DNA of 64,000 nt from Candidatus Hinthialibacteria bacterium OLB16 (GCA_001567115.1 LMZT01000037.1:1-64000), one strand, 5' to 3'; shown: positions 8,413 through 19,520, counted from the stretch's first letter. A program made the numbers and translations. Notes: generated by a model from the letters alone, not told the origin.

Positions 8413-11400
8413 TCAGCTCTCCAGACCCAGGCGGTAACGCCACTCCCGGATCAGGCAATAGGAAACCGGCACGATAAACAGGGTGATCAGCTGGATAATC
8501 ATCCCGCCGAATCCTGGAATAGCCATGGGGACCATGACATCCGAACCTCGTCCGGTCGAGGTCAAAACCGGCATCAATCCAAGGATGGTCGTGGCGGTTG
8601 TCATCATGCAGGGGCGTATGCGGCGCTTCCCGGCATACAGGGTGGCTTCACGAATGGCCTGAATGCTGGATGGACGGACTTCATTGAAACGCTGCCTGAG
8701 GTAAGCCGCGATGACCACTCCATCATCCTCGGCAATTCCAAACAGTGCGAGGAATCCAACCCAGACCGCCACCGACAGGTTGATGGGATGGACCTGGAAC
8801 AGCTCCCGCATGTCCTGGCCAAATAAACTGAAGTTCATAAACCAGTCCTGGCCATACAGCCAGATCAGAATGAACCCGCCTGCTCCGGACACCAGTATCC
8901 CGACGAAAATGATGAAGGTGGTCATGACTGCCCGGAACTCGAAATAGATGATCATGAAAGTAATAAACAGCGAAAGCGGCAGAATGATGGAAAGGGTATT
9001 GGTGGCGCGGACCTGATTTTCATAAGTGCCGGCGAACTTGTAGCTGCACCCGCGTGGGATGACCAGCTCACCGGATTCCACTTTGGAACGCAGGTATTCA
9101 TCAGCCACCTGGACCACATCCACTTCGGCCACATCGGCTTTCTTGTCGAAAAGAACATAGGATACCAGAAAAGTGTCTTCGCTCTTGATTTCCTGGGGGC
9201 CACGCACATACCGGATGGTGGCCAGCTGGGAGAGCGGAACCTGGACCGGCCCTGCAGGAGCATCCCCGGCCGCTGCTGCTCCCATAACTCCATCAGCAGC
9301 AGGCTCCGAACGCATGCTTGGAACCAGGATTTCCTTCAGCGCTTCGATGCTGTCCCGCTTTTCACGCTGGTAACGGATCCGTACCGGATACCTCTCGCGC
9401 CCCTCGACAGTGCGTGTGATCGGCATTCCCCCGATCGCCATTTCGATCACATCCTGGACATCACGGATGTTGACTCCATAACGGGCAATGGCATTCCGGT
9501 CGAGGTGAATCTCGAGGTAGGGTTTTCCCACCACACGGTCTGCAATTACAGTGGCCGGTTCGATGGTTGGGATTTCCTTGAGATAGCGCTCGATTTCAAG
9601 ACCGAGGGACTCGATCACTTCAAGAGAAGGGCCATATATCTTGATTCCCATGGCGGCGCGCATCCCGGTCTGAAGCATCACCAGGCGGGTCTCGATTGGC
9701 TGCAGCATCGGCGCGGCGGTCGAACCCGGCAGCTGGGCCTCTTTCACAATCTCATCCCAGATATCTTCCGGCTTCTGGATTTCATCGCGCCAGTTGCGAA
9801 CACGGTCCCCGGTGGCTGGATCGATGCCCCATTCAGGCTTGTAGTTGATGACAGTTTCCACCATGGATATCGGTGCCGGATCGAGCGGGCTTTCAACACG
9901 CCCGATCTTTCCCACCACTGTTTCGACTTCAGGGATCGACCGCATCAGCTGGTCCTGTTTGGAGACAACATCCTGGCACTCATCGATTCCCGCATGGGGC
10001 ATGGTGGTTGGCATGTAGAGGAAAGAGCCTTCATCCAGGGGAGGCATGAACTCTTTCCCCAGTCCGGGAAATTTATGAACCAGCTCCACCCAGGCAGTCG
10101 AAGCCCGCAGCCGGTCGCCCTCCAGGCCTGCGCGGTCCATCAGGTTCGGTATCCACCCGAAAAGTGTGCTGAATCCCAGCCAGATGCTCAGGCCGAGAAC
10201 AGAAAGGAAGATCGGGATCGGAAAGAAAATCCATTTGTAGTCGAGGAAAAAGCGCAGAAGAAACGGGTAGAAAAACTGGAACAGCAGCAGCCCCGCGATG
10301 ACTGTGCCATAAACCGCCACAACCAGCCCAAGATTCTTCATAAAACCTGGCGCATGGCCGAGAGGCATCCAGCTGTCGGTCAGAACCAGCAGGATGACGA
10401 TGACAATGGCTGTGTTGAGAATCCATTGGACAGTTTTCTTCTTCCAGCCGCTCAAGCTGGTTTCGAAGAAACGGTAGACCCCGAGAGCAATCAGCAGCAG
10501 TCCCAGCCACCCATTGATCGAACGCGCCACCCAGGCCCCACCGAGACACAGGAGCGCGACATTCAGAAGGCTTAACCACAAGGGAATCTTTTTCTTGCGA
10601 ACCAGTATCAGCATCAGGCAGGGAACAATTGCGATGGCCACGATCAGGGAAGCGGAAAGGCAGAAGGTTTTGGTATAAGCCAGGGGTTTGAAGAGCTTGC
10701 CTTCGGCTCCGATCATCGCGAAGACCGGCAGGAAGGTGGCGATGGTGGTCGCCATGGCGGTGACCACTGCGCTGCCAACATCGGTGGCGGCTTCATAGAC
10801 CACTTCGTAGGCTCCCTGCTCTTCTCCCTGGTCATCGGAGTTTTCCACCCTGGCGATGATGTTTTCACAGAAGATGATCCCCATATCGACCATCTCACCG
10901 ATCGCAATGGCGATTCCTGCCAGAGACATGATGTTGGCATCCACATTGAACAGCCACATCAGGATAAAGGTGATCAGAATGGTGAGGGGCAGGAGAGAAC
11001 AGATCAGCACCGAGGAGAGAAAATGGGAAAGCATGATCACAATGATCAGGATGCTGGTCAGCACCTCTTCTTTGAGGGCTTCTCGAAGGGTATCCAGAGT
11101 TTCACGGATCAGCTCGGTCCGGTCATAAAACGGAACCAGGCGGATCTTCGAAACAGTCCCATCCTCGAGGGTTTTTTCGAACCCGCGCAGAACCCAGGTT
11201 TCACGCCCATCCACCATCTCCCGGTCTCCGATGCGGTCCAGGGTGGTTTTAATATGTTTGATGACTTCGAGAGGGTTTTCACCGAAACGGACCACCACCA
11301 CCCCGCCGCACACCTCGACTCCCTCTTTGTCGAGGACACCACGCCTCAAAGCCGGTCCGAGTGAAACCCGGGCCACCTGGCGAAGGAAGATGGGAACATT

Positions 11401-12236
11401 GTCGTTTTCTTTGATGACAGTGTTTTCGAGGTCTTCAACCGTTTTGATATAACCAATGCCACGGACGATATATTCGACTTTGTTGATCTCGATGGTGCGT
11501 GCGCCGACATCGATATTGGAGCGCCGTACAGCCTGGGCGACCTCCTCCAGAGTGACACGGTAAGCGCGCATTGCATCCGGATCGACATCGACCTGGTATT
11601 CCTTGACATGGCCGCCCACAGCGGCGACTTCACTGACTCCATCGGAGCTCTGCAGGGCATAACGGACAGTCCAGTCCTGGATGGAGCGCAGTTCTTCAAG
11701 CCCCCATTCCTTTCCCTCGAGGGTGTACCAGAAGACCTGCCCGAGCGCAGTCGAATCCGGGCCGAGCTGCGGGACCACCCCTGCGGGAAGGTCGCTTTGA
11801 ACTGTCGACAACCGTTCGAGGATGCGTGTCCGGGACCAGTAAAATCGACATCATCCTTAAAGATGATGTTCACACTCGAGAAACCGAACATCGAGTACGA
11901 GCGGACATCCTTGACACCCGGAACACCCAGCATGGCCACTGTAAGGGGATAGGTGACCTGGTCTTCCACATCCTGGGGAGATCTCCCCTCCCAGTCGGTG
12001 AAGACTATCTGCTGGTTTTCTCCAATGTTCGGAATGGCATCCACTGGAACCGGATCGGTCGGGAAACCCTTCGAATCCCATTCGAATGGCATGACATAAA
12101 GGCCCCATCCGGAAAGCAGGATGACTGCCAGCACGACGATCAGAGGGTTGTCCATGCAGAACCGGATCATCCGGTTCACCAGGGGTTCACGCTCCGGGAA
12201 AGAAAGATGAGTGGGTGGGGTCAGATTGTCGCTCAT
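8413..12236 (-). CDS. CusA/CzcA-type heavy-metal RND efflux pump, one apparent frameshift
   Basis: This is the inner-membrane proton-driven pump of a tripartite metal exporter. The N-terminal part reads RMIRFCMDNPLIVVL, PVPVDAIPNIGENQQIVFTD and ESVWDVEDQV-like family text. The frame breaks at the run of four A at 11841-11844. One further base gives DFYWSRTRILERLS, which is exactly the family sequence, and continues to 8413. The corrected length is about 1274 residues, longer than CusA of E. coli because of extra membrane helices between the first transmembrane block and the second porter half; such long forms occur in other phyla. The start overlaps the adaptor stop as ATGA. The metal is probably Cu(I)/Ag(I), judging from the adaptor and the Cys-rich protein; Zn/Co cannot be excluded. 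Confidence 0.9.
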
Positions 12237-14236
12237 TCTTTCACCCCCCGCGCCGGGTAGGTCTTCCTGATTTCCCCGCAGCGCAGCATTTTCGATCCGA
12301 AGTAGGGATTGGCGATGGTGTCGCCGGTCTGGATCCAGTAAGCCCCTTTATTATCAAAGGCCATCGGACAGAAGCTGTGTTTGAGGGGCTGATCGAGCGG
12401 ATTTCCGAAATGGCGAATCCAGAGGTTTATCGCCTTGGAAACTCCCTCGAATTTCTCACGCAGCAGCTCGATATCGGCGGCTTTGCCGGCCTCTCCAGCT
12501 GCGGCGGCCAGGGCCTGCTGATCCTTTTCCCAGGCAGGCTGCTGTTCTTCAGGAAGCCCGGCCGGTTTGAATTCACCGATCAGGTGGGCGAGGTTTTTCG
12601 AAGCCTTTTCCGCATTGTCAAAGGAATCACCGGCGAGTGCCTCCTGAAGGGCGAGATAGGCTTCGAACACCGGACGGACTGCACCTGCCAATGGTTCATT
12701 ATCTGAAAAAGCATCGAAGAGCTGGGAGGGCTGCTGATCTCCAGTTGAGTCGCTGCTCGATCCATCCAGGCTCATCATGCTGGGTTTGGCGACAATCTGA
12801 AAAGCGCTGTCGATCTTGAAGTTGCCTTTTGTAACAACCCGTTCACCCGCTTGAAGGCCGCTCTCGACCACATAAAATCCATCGGCATGGGGGCCGAGCT
12901 CGACTTCACGCCCGATATAAAAGACTCCATCCTCGCGCTTCTCTTCGACATACACAATGGCGCGTTTGCCGGTGATCAGTGGCGCCGTGTCAGGAATCAC
13001 CAGCGGAAGCTCCTCATCAGAGGGGAGAGTTTCAAATCCGAGGGACTGGGCGGTTTCGAGCTTCATTCCACAGATCGAACAGAAACCAAACAGATCCTCG
13101 ACCACCTCCGGGTGCATCGGGCATAACCATTTTCCGGCGAATTCAGGAGCCAGCACACGGCCGCCCTGGGCGGGAGTTGCCTGCACAGTCGCCCGGACAA
13201 ACATTCCCGGTTTCAGGCGTTCATTGCTGTTGGGAACATTGATGCGAAGCTTGATAGTTCTGGAGCGTTCATCGAGAACCGGGCTGATGAAGGTCAATTT
13301 TCCCTGGAAAATTTCTCCCGGAAAGGCTTCCGCCTCGAAGGATACATTCTGGCCATAGTGGAGCCAGGCAAGGTCTGACTCATAAGCATCGAGCATCAGC
13401 CACACCATGGAGAGGTCGGCTATGGTGTAAATGGGATCGCCTTCATCGACATACATGCCAACAGTGCCTTCACGCCGCATGACGATGCCGGAGGTGGGTG
13501 AATAAAGCGTGACTGTATCTTCCGGCGATCCGCTTTTGAGCACTTCCTCGACCTGCTCCTGAGTCAGCCCCAGGCGCACCAGCTTTTCTTTGGATGCCTG
13601 AATCAGGGACTGCCCGGTATTCTTGAGAAGGTTGGAAGCCTCCCCCTGCATCTGACGGTCGGTCTGGACCGCCTGAAGCAGTTCCTGTTGAGCGGAATAG
13701 AGCTCCGGGCTGTAGATTTCGACCATGTGATCGCCCTGACGGACCTTGATTCCTGTGAAGTCTACAAACAGCCGCTCGAGGCGTCCGGGGACACGGGCAC
13801 TGATGAATGCCAGGCGGGATTCATCGGCCTGGATCTTTCCCACCAGGCGGAGAGTTTTGGTCGCCTGGCGGTGCTCCGCCGGAGCGGTTTCGATCTCCGC
13901 CAGGAATCGGGCTCTTTCCGAAAGGGTGATTTCCGGAATGCCAGCATCGCCTCCACCGCTGTCATCCAGCGGGATGAGATCCATGAAGCAGATGGGGCAC
14001 TTCATGTCTCCTGAAGGCAGTTTGATCTGGGGATGCATCGAACAGGTCCACCACTGCGGTTTGGCGGCTTCGGCAGCCTCGCTGGCCGGTGCTGTTCCGG
14101 ATGAGGATGCACCATCTGTGCTGCGCTCTCCGACGGAGGATGACCTCTGGTGTTCAACAAATATGCCACCGGCAAACGCAGCCAGGACAAGGATCAGCAC
14201 CAGGATCCAGCGGACAGCTCCTGATTGGTTCTTCAT
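12233..14236 (-). CDS. CusB-type periplasmic adaptor with two heavy-metal-binding domains
   Basis: A membrane-fusion protein of 667 residues that links the RND pump to the outer-membrane channel. After an N-terminal anchor (VRWILVLILVLAAFAGGIFV) comes a metal-binding module WTCSMHPQIKLPSGDMKCPI. Barrel-sandwich and hairpin regions follow (GRLERLFVDFTGIKVRQGD, then a coiled stretch). A second module, LCPMHPEVVEDLFGFCSICG, sits around residue 360, and a C-terminal DUF3347-like helical domain starts at about residue 535. The CxMHP...CPxCxM pattern is known from Cu/Ag systems. AAGGAG precedes the start by seven bases. The gene ends in ATGA overlap with the pump. Two metal modules in one adaptor is notable. 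Confidence 0.92.
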   Translation of the reverse strand: MKNQSGAVRWILVLILVLAAFAGGIFVEHQRSSSVGERSTDGASSSGTAPASEAAEAAKPQWWTCSMHPQIKLPSGDMKCPICFMDLIPLDDSGGGDAGIPEITLSERARFLAEIETAPAEHRQATKTLRLVGKIQADESRLAFISARVPGRLERLFVDFTGIKVRQGDHMVEIYSPELYSAQQELLQAVQTDRQMQGEASNLLKNTGQSLIQASKEKLVRLGLTQEQVEEVLKSGSPEDTVTLYSPTSGIVMRREGTVGMYVDEGDPIYTIADLSMVWLMLDAYESDLAWLHYGQNVSFEAEAFPGEIFQGKLTFISPVLDERSRTIKLRINVPNSNERLKPGMFVRATVQATPAQGGRVLAPEFAGKWLCPMHPEVVEDLFGFCSICGMKLETAQSLGFETLPSDEELPLVIPDTAPLITGKRAIVYVEEKREDGVFYIGREVELGPHADGFYVVESGLQAGERVVTKGNFKIDSAFQIVAKPSMMSLDGSSSDSTGDQQPSQLFDAFSDNEPLAGAVRPVFEAYLALQEALAGDSFDNAEKASKNLAHLIGEFKPAGLPEEQQPAWEKDQQALAAAAGEAGKAADIELLREKFEGVSKAINLWIRHFGNPLDQPLKHSFCPMAFDNKGAYWIQTGDTIANPYFGSKMLRCGEIRKTYPARGVKE

Positions 14237-14255
14237 GGACTAACTCCTTGGATTC

Positions 14256-15701
14256 TTATTCCGGGTTGTGTGACGGCGCCGGAGGTTCTTCCGGCGAAGG
14301 TGAAACAGGCGCGGTGTTCGTTGCAGGCTCTTCTTCGAGAGGAGCCTCCTGGAGTCCGGCAGGGCCAGCTGCCCTCGGGAGTGCCGCGATGGGCCTCCCG
14401 GTCAGGCTTTCGATTCGTGCGAGTGCCTGAAGAGAATCGGCCACAGAGCGGTAATAACTTTCCTGGAAGACCAGCAGTTCTCTTTCGCTGTCGATCAGTT
14501 CAAGGAAAGAAGCCTGGTCGGTCCGATAGGCGCTCTCGGTGACCTCCAGGGCCTGACGGGCTTTGGGGACCAGGACATCCGATAAAAGGCGCAGCTGGCG
14601 TTGCGCATTCCGGTATTTGTAAAGCTGGTCTTCGAGATCGGCGGAGATGCGGTTATGCAGCTCCTGCCTCATGCTGAGGAGTTCACGAACCCCCGATTCA
14701 GCCTCACGGACTCCCGCTTCGATCCGTTTACGGTAAACCGGCAGGTTCATTTCGAAGGAAGCGATCCATTCATCCCGGGCGTTTTCCATCATCCTTTCAT
14801 TGGCATCCATCCAGTTCAGTCCGATCGAGAAATCGGGATACTTTGCCTGGTGGGCCAGGGAGAGCATGGTTTGAGATTTCTGGATCCGCATATCCAGGGC
14901 CTGAAGTTCGGGATTCGAGAAAGAGGCCTGGCGGCGCAGATCGTCGATATTCGGCTCAATCGTTTCCAGGGTGATTTCAGTAAGCGGCGGCAGTGACGAT
15001 TCGGGTGGGCGGTTCAGGAGGGCATTCAACCGGGCATGGATCGGCTTGCGCGAATCCTCCAGGCTGTGCAGTTCATTTTCCATTTTCCCCAGCTCCACCT
15101 GGGCTTTGACTACATCACGATTCCCGCCTCGTCCAACCCCGAATCGAGCGGTCGCCACACTCTCGAAATGACGCATCAGATCCAGGTTTTCGCGGGTGGT
15201 CCGGATGGTCTGTTCGAGGTAATACAATTCATAAAAAGCATCTTTCACCTGGCTGCGCAGCTCGAGGCGTGCCTTTTCCATCTCCTTATGCAGGGCTTCC
15301 GCTTCGGTGGATTCGATCGTGCCTTTGAGCCTGCGCTTCCCGGGGTACGGAAACATCTGCATAAGCCCGATTTCACGCTCGGTCTCCATGGTCTTATCCA
15401 GATACTCCATGTAAGAAAGGCGCGGATCTTCGAGCGATGTGGCTTGGGGGACTTTCAGTGCGGCGGACTGCCAGCGATGAAAGGCTGCCTTGAGGCCCGG
15501 GTTGTTCCTCTCCGCCAGCTGCAGGAAATCATCAACCTGCGCGGGGGAGGGAAGCGCTTCGGTGGATTGCAGGCTGCCCGGATAAACAGCCATTTGTGCA
15601 GGACACACAGCCGGGAACAGGCAGATGGATAACCCGAAAAAAATGAACATGAATCGGCGCCCGAAATTGAGGAGCCTGGGAATGCAGCTGGCTGCTTTCA
15701 T
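14256..15701 (-). CDS. TolC/CusC-type outer-membrane efflux channel
   Basis: About 481 residues with a signal peptide (FMFIFFGLSICLFPAVCPAQ) followed by two outer-membrane efflux repeats: LQLAERNNPGLKAAFHRW, LSYMEYLDKTMETEREIG and LMQMFPYPGKRRLKG in the first half, and ELQALDMRIQKSQTMLSLAH in the second. This LMQMFPYPGK text is typical of Cus/Czc-linked channels. Start 15701 is preferred because GGAG lies seven bases upstream; an in-frame GTG at 15740 also exists. The tail is Pro/Glu/Ala-rich and probably disordered. It lies between the Cys-rich protein and the adaptor, all on the minus strand, as expected for one exporter operon. Confidence 0.9.
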   Translation of the reverse strand: MKAASCIPRLLNFGRRFMFIFFGLSICLFPAVCPAQMAVYPGSLQSTEALPSPAQVDDFLQLAERNNPGLKAAFHRWQSAALKVPQATSLEDPRLSYMEYLDKTMETEREIGLMQMFPYPGKRRLKGTIESTEAEALHKEMEKARLELRSQVKDAFYELYYLEQTIRTTRENLDLMRHFESVATARFGVGRGGNRDVVKAQVELGKMENELHSLEDSRKPIHARLNALLNRPPESSLPPLTEITLETIEPNIDDLRRQASFSNPELQALDMRIQKSQTMLSLAHQAKYPDFSIGLNWMDANERMMENARDEWIASFEMNLPVYRKRIEAGVREAESGVRELLSMRQELHNRISADLEDQLYKYRNAQRQLRLLSDVLVPKARQALEVTESAYRTDQASFLELIDSERELLVFQESYYRSVADSLQALARIESLTGRPIAALPRAAGPAGLQEAPLEEEPATNTAPVSPSPEEPPAPSHNPE

Positions 15702-15848
15702 GATTTTTCTCCGCTCTGAATTCAGTTCCAACTTTTTCACGCCCGAATTTGGGCAGATTTGGGAAGCATGCCGGGAGAGACCGAGCCGAGGATAAAACAG
15801 AATGCTCCTGCTGTCAGGACAGATCTCTCCTGTTCAGGGAGAAGGAAA

Positions 15849-16262
15849 TCAACATCGAAGGATGGAGTCTGAACTGTTCAGGTTGCCAAAAAACATGAGC
15901 TGGCTTGAAGGAAAAAGCAGGGCCAGGATTTGATCCGGGGAGAATGGTGCAGTCCAGAAGTCCTTTGCGGGGATGACGGGAATCCCTTGCAAGTGGTTCT
16001 GGGAGGAATCGGGAGAGGTGGATTTCGGTGCCCTGTCGGATGGCTTGTCGCCACAATGGCAAGGCCCCAGGCCGGACTGGCATTCACAGTGGGCCGAACC
16101 ACACTGGCAGCGGGTTGGCTTTTCGATCCTGGCGGTACAGCAGCAGTGCTCCTGGCAGGATTCTTCTTCAGAGGCTTTCTGTGAGCAGAAGCAAAGTGTG
16201 TGTGGGATGGCCGACACAATCGAAACCACCAGCAGAAGCCTCAGGAAACGGTGCGAGTGCAT
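15849..16262 (-). CDS. small secreted cysteine-rich protein at the head of the metal efflux operon
   Basis: About 137 residues: a His-containing start, a signal-peptide-like segment (LRLLLVVSIVSAIPHTLC), then 12 cysteines within roughly 45 residues (CFC, CQEHCCC, CQCGSAHCECQ, CHCG), several next to His. The C-terminal half is Pro/Ser-rich and ends in a hydrophobic stretch. I do not recognise a family. Cys/His density and position just upstream of the channel, adaptor and pump suggest a periplasmic or exported metal buffer or chaperone; this is inference. The start is uncertain: ATG 16262 would be almost leaderless from the promoter at 16270-16298, and ATG 16268 is also in frame. Confidence 0.65.
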   Translation of the reverse strand: MHSHRFLRLLLVVSIVSAIPHTLCFCSQKASEEESCQEHCCCTARIEKPTRCQCGSAHCECQSGLGPCHCGDKPSDRAPKSTSPDSSQNHLQGIPVIPAKDFWTAPFSPDQILALLFPSSQLMFFGNLNSSDSILRC

Positions 16263-16269
16263 GACCATA

Positions 16270-16298
16270 ACTAAACAGTCCCTGCAAGGGGTTGTCAA
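16270..16298 (-). promoter_or_regulatory. sigma-70-type promoter of the metal efflux operon
   Basis: On the minus strand TTGACA (exact -35) is followed by 17 bases and TTTAGT (-10, four of six). The spacer contains ACCCCTTGCAGGGACT, an imperfect dyad (CCC..GGG) where a metal regulator such as a CsoR- or MerR-type protein could bind. Predicted transcription would begin at about 16263, directly at the presumed first ATG. Promoter strength and operator are inferred. Confidence 0.5.
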
Positions 16299-16371
16299 GG
16301 ATCGTTTTTTTACATCAATCCGGTCTTCACTTCATTGACCTTTTTCCGGTCATGCCTACACTTGGACTGTT

Positions 16372-17737
16372 ATGCCCGAAGAGGTCGAGACCACCATAGA
16401 AATCCTCCGTGAGCTGCTGGAAACGGAATCCGAAGAGGTGCTGCGCTGCCTGCTGCCGGATTTCCATCCCGCGGATCTCGCGCTGGCGATGAGCCAGCTG
16501 TCCCGTGATGAAGCCACACGGATTTTTTCCTGCCTGAGTGAGGTCCTGGCGGCCGATGTGCTGGCCGAGGCGGATGAGGAACTGATCGCTGTCCTGACCG
16601 AGGATCTCCCCGACCAGGAGCTCTCCGATCTGCTCGAAGAGATGGAGCCGGATGATGCCGCCGATGTGGTCGGCGAGCTCGAGGATGAGGGCCGTGCACG
16701 CCGTGTGCTCGACCTGATGGATGAGGAAGACCGCAGCGACCTCGAACGCCTGCTGGCGCATGATGAGGAGTCTGCGGGTGGCATCATGACCTCGGATTAC
16801 CTGGCCTTTCCAGAGTTCTGGACAGTCCACCAGGCGATCGAGTTTCTGCGCCATTCCCAGCCGGAAATCCACTTCACCTATGCCTTCACACTCGACCGGG
16901 CCGGGTGCCTGCAGGGTGTTTTTCCGATCCAGATGCTGGTCTGGACCGATTCTTCTGTGCAGCTCAAGGAAATCGCCGATCCCGAAGTGATCCGGGTTGA
17001 AGGGGATATGGACCAGGAGGAAGTCGCCAGGCTGTTTCTCAAACATGACCTGGTTTCGCTGCCGGTGGTGGATGCAGAAGGGAAGTTAATTGGGCGAATC
17101 ACCAGTGATGATGTTCTCGATGTTCTTCAGGAGGAGAGCAGTGAGGATATCTTCAAGCTGGCCGGCACCAGCGATGACGAGCTGATCACCCGGTCGATCC
17201 TGAATGTTCTCAAACTGCGCCTTCCCTGGCTGCTGGTGGCGCTGCTGGGAGGGATCGGCTGTTCGTTCATTCTCGGAAAATTTGAAGTGGAGCTTGATAA
17301 ATTCACTTACCTGGCTTTTTATCTTCCTGTCATCATGGCAATGGGGGGGAAATGTCGCCACTCAATCCTCGACATTGATCGTTCGGGGCCTGGCTACCGG
17401 ACAGGTGCATTCCCGCAAGCTCTTTCGGACCATCCTCAGGGAGGCTCGTGTGGGCAGCCTGATCGGGCTTGTGTGCGCATTGATCGCGGGTGGATTGAGT
17501 GGGCTTTTCGCGCGCCTGGCCGGCCTGCCACCGGCTACCGGGCTGGTGGTGGGGCTGTCGATGCAGATCTCGATGACCTGCGCCGGCCTGTTCGGTTCCC
17601 TGGTTCCTCTCACTCTGTCGCGGCTGGGGGTGGATCCGGCAGTCGCCTCAGGTCCATTCATCAGCATGTCGAATGATGCCATGGGGTTGCTGATCTATCT
17701 GACTGTCGCGCGAACATTGAGTATCTATCTGATCTGA
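16372..17737 (+). CDS. mgtE: MgtE-type magnesium transporter, frameshift in a G7 run
   Basis: A dimeric Mg2+ channel gated by its own cytosolic domains. Seen in order: an acidic MgtE-N superhelical domain (residues 1-130, LSDLLEEMEPDDAADVVGEL), two CBS domains (SAGGIMTSDY, DLVSLPVVDAEGKLIGRITS), then membrane helices beginning RLPWLLVALLGGIGCSFILG. The frame breaks at the seven G residues at 17343-17349. With six G the family signature MAMGGNVATQSSTLIVRG appears and the protein continues to 17737, about 454 residues. The uncorrected frame instead runs to 17676 with unrelated residues. No clear ribosome site precedes the ATG. It is followed by a ClC gene 41 bases on, probably co-transcribed. 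Confidence 0.92.
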
Positions 17738-17778
17738 GGAAATTCCGGTCAGAAGATCTGCATTGGAATGCTGCAAAG

Positions 17779-19472
17779 ATGCGATGGAATCTTGAAACAC
17801 CTGGATGGATGCTGGTGTGGGGTGGGCTGGTGGGCCTGTTCACCGGTGGAGTCACAGTCCTGTACCGCCTGGCAGTCATTGCAGGCAATCATGCCATCTG
17901 GGGGGAGAATCTGGCGGGCGCCTGGCTAAGCCCGATGCTGCGCCTGGTCATGCCGGCGCTCGGGGGCCTGCTGGCGGGTGTGCTGCTCTATCGATGGAGG
18001 TCTTATACCCCGGGGCATGGAATCCCCCTGGTGATTCACTCGGTTCAGACCAACCAGATCCGGTTTCCCTGGAGAATGGCGCTTCCCTCATTTGCTTCTG
18101 TGATTGTCCTGACCAGTGGAGGTTCCGCCGGTCCGGAGGGGCCTGTCGCAGAGATCGGCTCGGTCTTCGGCTCCAATGTGGGGCGCATTTTGAATGTCAG
18201 CCAACGCTCCCTGAGGACTCTGGTCGGGTCGGGAGTGGCTGCTGCGATCGCAGCCGTGTTCGGAGCGCCGATCGGCGGAGTCTTCTTTGCGGTCGAAGTC
18301 ATCTTTCAGGGTTTCGAGGTGGCCCAGTTCGCCCCGGTGGTTCTGTCGGCTGTGGTTGCCTCTCTGGTGAGCCGGGCGGTCTTTGAGCATGAAACAGTTG
18401 TCGCGCTCCCGGCATTCACTTTCAATGCGGTTGAATTTCCCGCCTACATCCTGCTGGGGCTGCTGTCTGGAGCCATAGCGGGAGTTTACATTTTCTGGAT
18501 GGACCGTTGCTCGATTCTGTTTGGTAAAATCAAGGCCCCGATGTGGTTGAAACCCGCACTGGGAGGGCTTGGAGTGGGGATCATCGGGCTGTATCTCCCC
18601 AGGGTCATCGGTGAAGGCTATGAATCCATGAACCAGGCCTTCCAGGGGCAGATCCTGATCCATGAGTTGTTCTGGATGCTGGCAGGCAAACTTGTGGCGA
18701 CCGGTCTGACTATCGGCTCCGGCGCTCCGGGAGGGTGTTTCGCACCGGCGATTTTCATTGGAGGAACCCTGGGAGGATTTTATGGCGCGCTGCTTGAAAT
18801 CATATTTCCTGAGACAATCACCAACCCCGGTGCCTATGCCCTGATGGGAATGGCCGGGATGATTGCCGGCTCTTTCAATGCGCCGATGACCGCCATATTG
18901 ATCGGGCTGCGTGTGTCCCGTGAAAGCTTCGATACCCTGCTGCCACTGATGACCACTGTGGCGCTGTCGACTTTTGTCATGTCACACTGGGATCATGTCT
19001 CTGTCTATACTCGAATTCTCCGCCGTCATGGACGCTGGTTCCCCTTTGGATATGACCGGGATCCGCTTCTGCATATCTCTGTCGCGGATGTGGTCCAGAA
19101 GAATCCGCGCAGCCTGCCGGAATCGATGAGCGCCGAGGAGGGGCTTGCCCACATTCGCGAATGTGAAGATCCGGCATTTCTGGTTGTGGATGAACAGGGG
19201 CAGTTTCGGGGTGTGGTTTCACTGGAAGATCTGCGCCTGGCCCTGGCTGATCCGATGATGGGGCGTTTGCTCAATCTTTCCGATGTGGTCAACCCGGCGC
19301 TGCCGCACCTGACCCCGAAAGCCAGCCTGCGCGATGCGGTTCATCTCTTTTCTTCCACCAAGGCGGAAGCCTGCCGGTATTCGAAGGAGGGAAAGAGCTG
19401 GTCGGCCTGGTCAGCCGGGATGCCATTCTTTCCGCTTACCGCCGGACAGTCCCGGGAAAAGGGGAAGGGTGA
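17779..19472 (+). CDS. ClC-family chloride channel/transporter with C-terminal CBS pair, frameshift near the end
   Basis: A membrane anion channel or H+/Cl- exchanger. Selectivity motifs are seen as GHGIPLVIHSV (the GSGIP position), SGGSAGPEGPVAEIGS (with the gating glutamate) and SGAPGGCFAPAIFIGG. Two CBS domains follow (VADVVQKNPRSLPESMSAEE and a second from about residue 510). The frame breaks near 19370. One added base restores EALPVFEGGKELVGLVSRDA and a stop at 19470-19472, a normal CBS end; without it the frame runs to 19506 with unlike residues. About 564 residues result. It follows mgtE directly. Confidence 0.9.
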
Positions 19473-19520
19473 GCGGAAAGGCTTCGTGGTGATGAGTGGG
19501 CTTTAGTTGCTGCAGGGAGG

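Noticed and set aside
9505-10575. 356-codon plus-strand frame opposite the RND pump
   Set aside because: His/Gln/Arg-rich shadow of a membrane protein gene; no start signals.
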